From contig NW_003780271.1 of NCBI RefSeq assembly GCF_000236905.1, positions 1 through 14,880 of the forward strand: a stretch of 14,880 nucleotides of DNA, given 5' to 3'. Positions 1-8,843 of this stretch are shown here, in pieces. The stretch's first letter is position 1; each line of letters begins with the position of its first letter. The notes beneath the pieces were generated by a model. That model was not told where the DNA came from and searched no databases. It saw nothing but the letters and a program-made list of their open reading frames with translations. The position numbers and the translations under genes were made by a program. Source of the stretch: Tetrapisispora phaffii CBS 4417 (lineage: Eukaryota > Ascomycota > Saccharomycetes > Saccharomycetales > Saccharomycetaceae).

Positions 1-599
1 CAGTCTACATGATACTTCAGGGAGTCATAAAATTATACCCACTAATATGCGATAAATTAGTAACAATGATGACGCATAAATTAATCTTTTATACTCTGAG
101 TGCTCTGTCAAACCATACTCAAATTGGTAAGATTCTTCTATAAGCTATATGCCAAAAGAAAGTGCATGCGCTTTATTGCTATAAATTTTAAAGAGATGTT
201 CCCATAAAAACAGCATTATTCTATTGTGAATACAGGTTATTTTGGCTTGATTGATATTCATCATTGTTTTTTTGTAATCCCCATTAATTATTTTTCAAAG
301 TTATGAAAGTGTCAGTACTCAAATTATATCTTTAACTTTGCAGTGCAACTACTATTAAATTATTTTCTGTCGTGCATTGCATAAACTGTAAAGAGACATA
401 CCAAAAATGTATATAAATCTTCCTATACATTCCTGTGACAGGGATGCGCTGGAGGCTCAAACCCGAAAACTACTATTCTTTATTGGTAAGATATGATATA
501 CTGACCTTTAACATTGCCTAAAACTAGTAATCCTTGCAGCCATTATCAAACGAAGCCTGTAAGTTTCATGATTACCCAGAACATCTCAATAAAATTCTG
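1..599. other. AT-rich intergenic DNA, no gene seen
   Basis: No open frame of useful length, tRNA or repeat is recognised here. In many yeasts GAL1 lies divergently upstream of GAL10. No GAL1-like reading frame on the minus strand is visible in this stretch or up to position 1000, so any partner gene has been lost or lies further left. Confidence 0.6.
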
Positions 600-1053
600 A
601 AATATCATGGCAGCGGTTTCAAACGCACCTTTAGAGAACACAGCCTAGTCGGTCTACGAAGTAGTAGCACTGGAGAAATGGGATATTAGACGGTTATGTT
701 GCCGGGTAGGTCCAAGTGCTGCGCTTCTGACGGGAGACCAGCGAGGATGTTCCAAGCTTTGGAGTCCATGGCATCATTGTTACACGACTTAGCGTCAGTA
801 ACTCTGTCACGTGTGAGTGTCCCTTACACAGTTCTCTCACGCTCCTCGTCGAGCACCATACTATTGGAACCTGGCGTGTGAAGACCAGTTGACACGCCGC
901 AACAATATGAACGGTTGGCACCAACATGGTCCGAAGTCCCAATACCAGTAACCGTTGTCAGGCCGAGGACGCATTTCAGAAGTGTTACCCGGAGTATTGC
1001 TGCTCATGATTTTCAATGGTTTTTGTGTCTCGCATTGTAAGAACGCCGATCAT

Positions 1054-1070
1054 CGGATGGCCCCGGTCCG
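1054..1070. promoter_or_regulatory. Gal4-type binding site 1
   Basis: CGG, 11 bases, CCG: the 17-bp pattern bound by a Gal4 dimer. It is the leftmost of three such sites within 67 bp, about 250 bp upstream of the GAL10 start codon. Confidence 0.8.
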
Positions 1071-1073
1071 GGC

Positions 1074-1090
1074 CGGCAGACAGTGGGCCG
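1074..1090. promoter_or_regulatory. Gal4-type binding site 2
   Basis: A perfect CGG-N11-CCG site that starts four bases after site 1 ends. Most of it lies in the left arm of a 13-bp perfect inverted repeat whose right arm lies in site 3. Close packing of Gal4 sites is usual for strongly induced GAL promoters. Confidence 0.8.
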
Positions 1091-1115
1091 ATAGATGATG
1101 TGTCGGCCCACTGTC
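1079..1115. repeat. 13-bp perfect inverted repeat in the UAS
   Basis: The left arm GACAGTGGGCCGA (1079-1091) is the exact reverse complement of the right arm TCGGCCCACTGTC (1103-1115), with an 11-bp spacer. Each arm covers most of one Gal4 site, so the repeat probably arose by an inverted duplication of a Gal4 site. Confidence 0.9.
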
Positions 1116-1120
1116 AGCCG
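1104..1120. promoter_or_regulatory. Gal4-type binding site 3
   Basis: A perfect CGG-N11-CCG site, 13 bases after site 2 and 57 bp before the TATA box. Its spacer is almost the reverse complement of the spacer of site 2, so the two sites are mirror copies. Confidence 0.8.
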
Positions 1121-1176
1121 CGCTCATGACTACAAAGGGAACCCATCACGAATGCAGTGGTTACTACAGTCTGGAG

Positions 1177-1184
1177 TATATATT
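1177..1184 (+). promoter_or_regulatory. TATA box of GAL10
   Basis: TATATATT lies 135-142 bp upstream of the ATG at 1319 and 57 bp downstream of the last Gal4 site. This is the usual order and spacing for a regulated yeast promoter. No other TATA-like run lies between the UAS and the start codon. Confidence 0.65.
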
Positions 1185-1294
1185 GGACGTCAATTTGACT
1201 ATTCTTGAGACTTCAAAAATTTCTGTATATGTGTCAGGATGCTAGGACTGCTCGACTTATAGGAGCACGATAAGCAGAGCTTACAATCATCTGA

Positions 1295-2341
<1,047 letters not shown>

Positions 2342-2470
2342 GCGATTAAGAAATGCTTTTGGATGAGTATACTTCTTGTATACGGTTCTTACCTGCACTA
2401 TCGAAAGATGTTAATGCAATAGTTGCTAATAGTAGTGTTGTAATACTCTCACTAACCTACGATAATTATT
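2342..2470 (+). pseudogene. Decayed remnant of the GAL10 linker and mutarotase start
   Basis: After the TAA at 2339-2341 the same frame gives A-I-K. One extra A at 2351 then shifts the frame, and 2352-2363 reads N-A-F-G, matching the N-P-F-G that follows the final Trp of the epimerase half in S. cerevisiae Gal10. Beyond that, the frame starting near 2362 stays open for about 37 codons (to about 2473) and contains AIVANSSVVILSL. This only faintly recalls ATFANLGASIVDL in the mutarotase domain. No mutarotase active-site motifs are visible in the next kilobase. The NAFG match is seen directly, whereas the longer remnant is a guess. Confidence 0.5.
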
Positions 2471-3516
2471 GCTGAATACAATATGGCTGTATATGGAAAG
2501 TGATAAGTATGTATTATCAGATGATCTAAGAGGCGTTTTATCTACTACATATTATTTTAAATTCCAACAAAATTTCTAATTTTAGTTTACGTTTTATAAA
2601 CTTGGCAGAATAGACTATTATGGAACGGTAGAGTTGAAGTTATAAAATGAGCACTAGCACATTCATAATTAACACTAATGTGCACACTTCTTGGAGAGAA
2701 AGTTAGAGAAGGGTAACTCAGAGAAAAAATGCTTTTTGTCTTAGTGCATGAAGAGCAAAAAGAGTAGTTGCGAATATGAAACCATTTTTAAACAAATTAT
2801 TTACACAAAATATCTTTATACCAAACATCTTTCTAAGTCTATTTGGATACATCTTGAAGCTACTTCATATCACTGAGTATTGCACCACGGTTCTTTTAAC
2901 AAACAACCGTAAGTGGCTCCGAGATACTTCAATATAAGAAGCTGCATTGGTTGATAAACACAACAAGCTTGTCCAAATTGATATCGCAAAAGCAATGAAT
3001 TGTCAGAACTAGGTAATGGTACGCTTTTATGTGAGTGGTGTTTAAAATCAATTAACTATTTTGATTCAATGAAACAAAACAATGATGACTTTCAAAATTT
3101 CAAACTTAACAACAATTGCTGCTTTCTCTTACCATGGAGGTAGATATTGGACTTAAAACATTAACTTGGGACATAACAAGATTCTCTTCACTGATATTGA
3201 ACGCATGTATATTCTAGCAGTGACTTCGACGTTAGATCACCAACTTTAAATAGGAGAATTCATGAAAGTATTGTTTAACGGAGCACTTTGCTCGCATTGT
3301 TTCCCTACCAAAACATTGAAGTTCAGCATCTGTTGACCTACCACTGCATATTTTATCTCCGAGATATAATGAAATAAAGCTGCCATCTTCGATTTTTTTT
3401 GTTAAATCGGTACATGATACAATTGCTGCAGTTTATTGTCTTGGAATTGCTTTGAGAAACACATATCAGCACCATCAATCAGTTGTTTATTTGGGTCGTG
3501 ATTCAAAACAAACAGT

Positions 3517-3527
3517 AAAATGTAAAA
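3517..3527 (-). other. Perfect 11-bp ARS consensus match
   Basis: AAAATGTAAAA matches the reverse complement of the S. cerevisiae ARS consensus WTTTAYRTTTW at all 11 positions. Such matches are common in AT-rich DNA, so origin function is only a possibility. Confidence 0.3.
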
Positions 3528-3903
3528 TTTTGACAAACACTCATCAGTATTACGAAAGCTAATTGTGAACTTTAGATGATACAAATGCATTCGGATAATA
3601 CAGTGTGAGATTATGGCTGTATTAAGAGAAATATCAGAGAATTTATCATTCGATATATTCTCAATGAACTCCATGTTCTCATCCCAATTAAGACAAATCT
3701 CAAACTAGCGAAAATATCAGTTCAATTAATTGTTCTACTTCTAGGAAACATGGTATCAGGGCTACTGGAAATTAAAGTTTCTGAAGTCCATAGATAATTA
3801 ACACATACGTTTATTAATAAGATTGACATAATAACTAGTTATGGTCTCCATTTTAGCTTCAAGAAAGCTGCAAATATAATTACAAGAGATACTGATAGCA
3901 ACC

Positions 3904-3914
3904 TTTTATGTTTA
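3904..3914 (+). other. Perfect 11-bp ARS consensus match
   Basis: TTTTATGTTTA fits the ARS core WTTTAYRTTTW at all 11 positions. It lies about 380 bp from an opposite-strand match at 3517-3527. The extended 17-bp consensus is not met, so this is a weak origin candidate. Confidence 0.3.
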
Positions 3915-4893
3915 AGTTACACCACAGTAAGATCCGAAGATACATATATCTAGTCAATTTATTCTTCATATATTTCAATTGACAGATACGTTGAAATTGC
4001 TAAATTATAAAATTATCTGAAGTCGATCTACTAATATATTTTGAAAGGGAGTAGCGATCTCGAATTCCTAAAATAAAATAACAATCGTTGTGGGGAAACT
4101 AAACCATTACCTATAATTATGCGTGATATTTGTGTTAATACAAGAGCGTCAATTTTACTTGAGGCAAAATTCAGAGAACTCGTCTGTCCAGGCATGAGCA
4201 ATTAACGTAGTTGGTGATTTACAATTGTTGTTTAATAAAATAACCAGTCCTTAATATTAGTAATGCAGAAATAATTACTTACTTTAGAAGACGGTGTGCT
4301 ACTTTTCTAAGAGTATTTGGTAAAGTTCAATTAATGTGATCAAGCAGATAAGAAAAACGACTTATGATTTATTGATATATCTGATCCAGTCCCTGGGAGC
4401 GAGTTAGGGATATATATATGAGACGGTATATTAAATTTAGGCAAAATTTTGATGGCAACTTTATTTCATGAACTTAAATAGATGCAGTTTCTGTATGTGC
4501 AAATAGCCAAATGATATGTTTTGAAGTTTCATTATAGTAAATTTATGGATTCTAAAAAATTAGATTATTATAGAAAATCGATTTATGATGTGACCTAGTG
4601 CTGTAGTAATGATAAGAACTTTACAACAGAGTTTTGTTTTATTTTGACTGTGCACATTTATCTCAAAGGGACTTATTATTGTGAATTGTAGATTTCCAGA
4701 TAAAACAACTTTATGAACTCTGTTCTAATTAGTGGATCCGAATTCCTAACTGACAACATATCGTCATTTAATTTATTGAATGCACATATTAAACATACAT
4801 TTATTTTTTAGGATAAGAACTAAAAAGCTTAAAGTTTAAAAAGCTCATGCGTTTTTTTGAGTTAACTTTATAACTTATCGTTAACTGCTATTG

Positions 4894-4967
4894 ATTTGAT
4901 TAGAAAGCAAACTATGGGTATTCATTGCATTTACTTATATTCAAATAGAGGTTATTTGATTAGAAAG
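4894..4967. repeat. 14-bp direct repeat, 60-bp period
   Basis: ATTTGATTAGAAAG occurs at 4894-4907 and again at 4954-4967, exactly 60 bp apart. The sequence between the copies is not itself repeated. No mobile element boundary is recognised. Confidence 0.7.
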
Positions 4968-5988
4968 AAAAAGATATATGATATTGAAAACTACGTAAAA
5001 TAGAAACTTCGGTCTATTTTTGTATAATGATCATGAAAATTAGAATATGTCACCAACATGCTATCCATATTTTAACTTTCTTCGATAGTTTACTTTACCA
5101 TGTCATTTTGTTTCACAATATCCAAAGAAGCTTCTTTTTACTAGTTTGCATTCTTTTCTACTTTTATTCATTTCGATTTTGACATTAGTAGACATACTTT
5201 CTTCTAGCTATTTCTTTCAATTAAATGATCATAAAAATGTCCTAACCCTAATTGAGCAGTACTTTGGCCAGTTACTATTCCCATTTTTCTCTTATCTATT
5301 AGAACAAAGAGAAACTCTCCTATTTACCACTTGGATTTGGTATAAAAAGGTCCATGATAGTAAGATAATGCCATTTTAACTTAAATGTTCTCAAAGGTTA
5401 TCTCCATGGTAGTATTCAAAGCAATCCGCATATAAAATTTCCTTCTTTTTAACTAGGAATAATAGTTGAAAGCTCATAATTAAAAGAGTGATTACGTTCA
5501 TGAAGTAAATAACGTTTCTGAGCTCCTGGATGTTCTTGTATCCTTCTTCAATCCTTAATGCCTAAGTAGTAAAAACCAACATGTTGTTTGTTCTGTAAAT
5601 GTAATTCGTAATTATTTCTTCTTACAATAACTACTGAAAGTTCAATATGTCATTATTTCGATGATGGATTAAAAGGCAATTATAAAAGTATCAAATATTT
5701 TATTTGTGTTATTGTATTTAATCTTTAAAACACTGATAGTATGATCTTAATATTTATTCAGATTGATGGTGTTATTCTATAATTTAAGCTTAATCAAGTC
5801 TGTTAAATATAATTGATTTATCCACTTTCGATAAAAAAACCTTATCTTGATCGTTGGTCTTCAGTATTTCAAAACTTAACGTATACTTTTCATTACTAAT
5901 CTTAATATGAATTTTCATCATGTTTAAAAATCTCATTATACAGCTTTTAAAATATTAAACTATTAAAAACGAACTAAAATAAAAACAA

Positions 5989-7644
5989 CTATTGACTTAG
6001 AATATGAATGTATTCATAAAAGAAACCGACAGCATGCATAACAGTGTCTAAGTCAATATGTTCATCGGCAGCGTGAAGTAAACCAGTTAAGTTGAAGTTC
6101 GCAAAACCTGGTTGGTAACGGTAGATATTTTCTGTCAAATTCCAGTAATGTTTAGAATCAGAGTTCGCTGTCATAAGAGATGGTGCAACGTATAATGTAG
6201 TATTCTTGTCTTCACCGAATACATGTGGGAAAACAACATCTTCAAAATAACCTCTAATGGTACCAGCTAATTGATCCCATACATCATTTGTTGGAGAGAC
6301 CGGAGATGGTTCAAAAATAGAGGTAACATCAACAACAATACAACCTTTTCTTGTGCATGGAATTCGGGTATTATTTTGAATAACCAATCCTAAACCATTC
6401 TTTAAAGCAACAGAAGCAGCATTGGCACCAAATTTGATGATTTGTTCCATGGAATTAGATTCAGGAGCGATCCTGGAGTTGATGGTTAAAGAAGTGAAAG
6501 TTGGTAATTGATTGTCACCGTTACCAGCATCAATTACATCAACGGCTTGAGAACCTCTGATGAAATATTCACCATATTCACCACCAAAAGATTGAATGAA
6601 AGATATAGCAGCCTCGTTAGCAGTATCATTAGTAAAAGCGTTAGCAAAAGTTTGCTTGATAGTCTTTGGAATCAGAGGTGATTTATCGATAATACATGTG
6701 AAGAATTGACTGATAGGATTTTCGTTTGTGTATTGCACTGGAAATTTATTATCTTCAATAGTAGTAATCAATTGTGCAGCAATACCGATGTTTGTATGAT
6801 CTGGAGGAGTAGAAGCATGACCACCGGTACCGTTTATTGAAATTTCAAGATTCATTAGACCTTTTTCAGAAACACCTGGAGCAGCAACCCAGACACCAGT
6901 CAAATTTGTAATAGCGTTACCACCTTCATCGATAATGGAATAAATACCATTTTCACCATATCTTTCTAATAATACTTTATTTATGTAGGCAGCACCGTAA
7001 TAGCCTGAAATTTCTTCGTCACAACCACTAACTAAGATGACGGTTCTGTTCGGGTTGAATTCTGGTTCGTTTTCCAAGATATATTCCATACTTTGTAGCA
7101 TACTGATCAACATATTTTTATCATCAAAGGAACCACGACCCCATACGTAGGTACCATCCCAATATCCGGAGAAAGGTTCATGTTCCCAGGCAGCCAATGT
7201 GTAGTTATCAATTGGGACAACATCTTGATGAGCGGAGAAAACGTTCGGCTTTAAAGACTCATCTGTACCATTCCAAGTAATAATTAGCGAGAATTCGTTG
7301 ACAGTTTCAACGTTCAAGTTTGACCAAACTTTTGGGAAATCTTTTTCCAACTGTTGATGGAATTTCTTAAAAACCTGCCAACCTTCGAAATCAGGCTCAT
7401 CAGCAGGATCCGGGAAGTCAGCCTCGGTTATGGTTGGGATTTTAACTGCATTTACCAACTTGTTCTTAGTCTCATTTCTGAATGTCTCGTTAAAGATAAT
7501 GCTAGAGACGATAGATGAATCATTACCATACAACTTTGTATAACCACCACAATCCGGTATAGTAGTATTTGAGCTTGCAGCTTGACCAAGAGAAGTCAAA
7601 GCAGCTGCAGAAAATAGTGTGGGTACAATGTTATTAACCTTCAT
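5989..7644 (-). CDS. CPS1: Carboxypeptidase S-like M20 metallopeptidase with signal peptide
   Basis: This 551-residue protein resembles yeast carboxypeptidase S (576 residues), a zinc peptidase that frees C-terminal residues from peptides in the vacuole. The di-zinc M20 ligands and catalytic residues are all visible: SAHQD (His139, Asp141), GRGSFDD (Asp174), CDEE (Glu210 and Glu211), IIDEG (Asp239) and ADEHID (His529). A GGHAST segment (274-279) marks the dimerisation-domain boundary. About 14 N-x-S/T sequons fit passage through the secretory pathway. S. cerevisiae Cps1 has a cytosolic tail and a membrane anchor. Here the N-terminus is a short hydrophobic stretch (residues 5-19) followed by GQA-AS, which looks like a cleavable signal peptide with cleavage near residue 22. 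The product is therefore probably soluble, in the vacuole lumen or secreted. The start is the first in-frame ATG, with a TATA box 108 bp upstream. The identity of the family is firm, but orthology to CPS1 rather than a paralogue is less so. Confidence 0.9.
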   Translation of the reverse strand: MKVNNIVPTLFSAAALTSLGQAASSNTTIPDCGGYTKLYGNDSSIVSSIIFNETFRNETKNKLVNAVKIPTITEADFPDPADEPDFEGWQVFKKFHQQLEKDFPKVWSNLNVETVNEFSLIITWNGTDESLKPNVFSAHQDVVPIDNYTLAAWEHEPFSGYWDGTYVWGRGSFDDKNMLISMLQSMEYILENEPEFNPNRTVILVSGCDEEISGYYGAAYINKVLLERYGENGIYSIIDEGGNAITNLTGVWVAAPGVSEKGLMNLEISINGTGGHASTPPDHTNIGIAAQLITTIEDNKFPVQYTNENPISQFFTCIIDKSPLIPKTIKQTFANAFTNDTANEAAISFIQSFGGEYGEYFIRGSQAVDVIDAGNGDNQLPTFTSLTINSRIAPESNSMEQIIKFGANAASVALKNGLGLVIQNNTRIPCTRKGCIVVDVTSIFEPSPVSPTNDVWDQLAGTIRGYFEDVVFPHVFGEDKNTTLYVAPSLMTANSDSKHYWNLTENIYRYQPGFANFNLTGLLHAADEHIDLDTVMHAVGFFYEYIHILSQ

Positions 7645-7751
7645 TGAATGAACAGTGTGGAGATGCTCTTTTGGGTGGACATGGAAAGGAGACCGTCAAA
7701 AGAGCGAATGTAATCTTTCGAACCATTGATCAAACCGTGAATAGTATCCAG

Positions 7752-7758
7752 TTATATA
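7752..7758 (-). promoter_or_regulatory. TATA box of the CPS1-like gene
   Basis: TATATAA is read on the minus strand, 108-114 bp upstream of the start codon at 7642-7644. The distance is normal for a yeast TATA promoter. Confidence 0.55.
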
Positions 7759-8006
7759 CCTATTTGAAACATCAGAATTTTTCGACGACTTGACTTTCAA
7801 GAATAAAACTATCATTTACTCAATAGACAGAGATTCTGTTAAATGCCTGCTTTATTTCTTTTTTCACTTATTGCAGATGCTAAACGATTGCAACAATACT
7901 AAGCAGTAGGAGACTCACTACTCCACTTCCCCATCCCCCTCCCTTCCCCAAACAAATAGGACCCAAGAGAACCCTTATAGCACCAATTTCATGCAATCCA
8001 GTACAA

Positions 8007-8024
8007 AAGGAGGAGGTCCTCCTT
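8007..8024. repeat. 8-bp inverted repeat
   Basis: AAGGAGGA and TCCTCCTT are perfect reverse complements separated by GG, just downstream of the C-rich tract. It may be a protein-binding site, but no factor is recognised. Confidence 0.7.
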
Positions 8025-8303
8025 GAGCACCCGCCTGGAGCTGAGCAAGAAATGTTGTTGGATTGCTAAAATTGTGACCCATTTCACTCAATCCCATCGG
8101 AATATATTTCATTACTCGGCGGCCAATGCAGCTCCTAACGAATACATGACTTCAACCTTGACCACTCACGAAGTTGCTGATGCTGAGGCTTCTCATCCAA
8201 CAAAACAGGACCGTTGCCTTGTCTTGTCTTGCATGCCTACGTATATATCTTCTGCTTCCGCAACTCCCAACAATCTTATGAAAGTCCCACCACCCCACCA
8301 GTA

Positions 8304-8316
8304 ACCGGCAACCGGT
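8304..8316. promoter_or_regulatory. ACCGG-N3-CCGGT palindrome
   Basis: Perfect 5-bp arms around CAA. Paired CCG/CGG triplets are typical sites for zinc-cluster activators, but this spacing and orientation does not let me name the factor. Confidence 0.35.
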
Positions 8317-8472
8317 GCTCTTCAGGGAACAACTACCAAATATCCCATGATGATGACCTGGGTGGATTGGTAGGTTGGTGGGTCATTCCATTCGTTGGTT
8401 CTGTTTCTTCTCTTCTTTTCCCACCAATGAATCCAGCCTCATGGTCTCATTGCTGAAACTTGTCGCCTTATT

Positions 8473-8484
8473 CGGAACAGGCCG
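8473..8484. promoter_or_regulatory. CGG-N6-CCG zinc-cluster site
   Basis: The context reads TTCGG, 6 bases, CCGAT. This is one base away from the TTCGG-N6-CCGAA pattern known for Ppr1 in S. cerevisiae. Whether Ppr1 or another zinc-cluster protein binds here cannot be told from sequence. Confidence 0.35.
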
Positions 8485-8507
8485 ATGCCCCGACGAAGCA
8501 ACGGAAT

Positions 8508-8522
8508 CTCGGTGCAGCCGAG
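8508..8522. promoter_or_regulatory. CTCGG-N5-CCGAG palindrome
   Basis: Perfect 5-bp arms with the spacer TGCAG, 23 bp from the end of the CGG-N6-CCG site at 8473-8484. This makes three CGG/CCG palindromes within 220 bp. Confidence 0.35.
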
Positions 8523-8843
8523 AAAACGCTTCCGTTCCGCCCAGGATATACCTTCTTGGTCACGGCGATTTGAAAAGCTTCGAAACTGCTAAGGATATTG
8601 CCTCTGAAATGTGGTTGATGAGTTTTGTCGAGCTGCATGGAACGCTAAACGGTGGTAGTGATGGGCTTAAGCAGTGCTGATCTGTGAGCTTTAAGTAAAT
8701 CTCGAAGATCGTCAAGCTCGACGTCAATCGGTGGTTGAATGGTTGTGAAAGATGGTCTTGTGATGTTCAAAGACGTCAATTATATTCGTAGTTATTTACT
8801 TGTAATTATGTAATCGTAAGCTGATCGTAGAGAGATTATTTAT

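Larger units (their letters stand above)
2471..5988. other. 3.5 kb AT-rich gene-free region
   Basis: No recognisable gene, tRNA, LTR or transposase is seen on either strand. The longest ATG frame is 90 codons on the minus strand (3402-3674). A second minus frame continues from about 3430 to 3236, so the pair would give about 150 residues with one frameshift. Its product is unrecognised, and frames of this length are expected by chance in such AT-rich DNA. A frame at 5146-5379 (+) begins with TTG and is not credible. The low coding density fits subtelomeric DNA. The region also supplies the 3' flanks of the two converging genes, GAL10 and CPS1. Confidence 0.6.
7645..8843. promoter_or_regulatory. 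1.2-kb GC-rich region between CPS1 and PDC
   Basis: Both flanking genes are on the minus strand, so this stretch holds the CPS1 upstream region and the PDC 3' flank (about 8690-8843). It contains a C-rich pyrimidine tract (7923-7950) with a CCCCT stress-element core at 7936-7940, CCAAT boxes near 8120 and 8365, and several CGG/CCG motifs. Overlapping frames on the plus strand (8023-8304, 8214-8456, 8375-8680) are open mainly because the DNA is GC-rich. They overlap one another, two of them begin with TTG, and none matches a known protein, so I do not call a gene. Confidence 0.5.

Noticed and set aside
65..105. Box C (TGATGA) and box D (CTGA) like motifs of a C/D snoRNA
   Set aside because: The spacing is too short, there are no flanking stem or C'/D' boxes, and no guide match could be judged.
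440..470. tRNA T-arm-like sequence on the minus strand
   Set aside because: The B-box has a mismatch, the T stem does not pair, and there is no A-box or acceptor stem at the right distance.
807..935. Centromere-like combination: GTCACGTG (CDEI-like) followed about 110 bp later by TCCGAA (CDEIII core)
   Set aside because: The DNA between them is not AT-rich, and the bases around TCCGAA do not fit the rest of the CDEIII consensus. The CACGTG is more simply an E-box.
606..1003. Minus-strand reading frame with two TAA codons, suggesting a relic of a divergent gene such as GAL1
   Set aside because: The translation shows no galactokinase motif and no other family I know, and two stops in about 130 codons is ordinary at this base composition.
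4061..4749. CGAATTCCTAA at 4061-4071 and 4739-4749, considered as ends of a mobile element
   Set aside because: The copies are 11 bp, direct, and 678 bp apart, with no LTR ends, target-site duplication or coding region.
5146..5379. 77-codon plus-strand frame with a hydrophobic start
   Set aside because: It opens with TTG, has no ATG near the front, and its Leu/Phe-rich content is what AT-rich DNA gives by chance.
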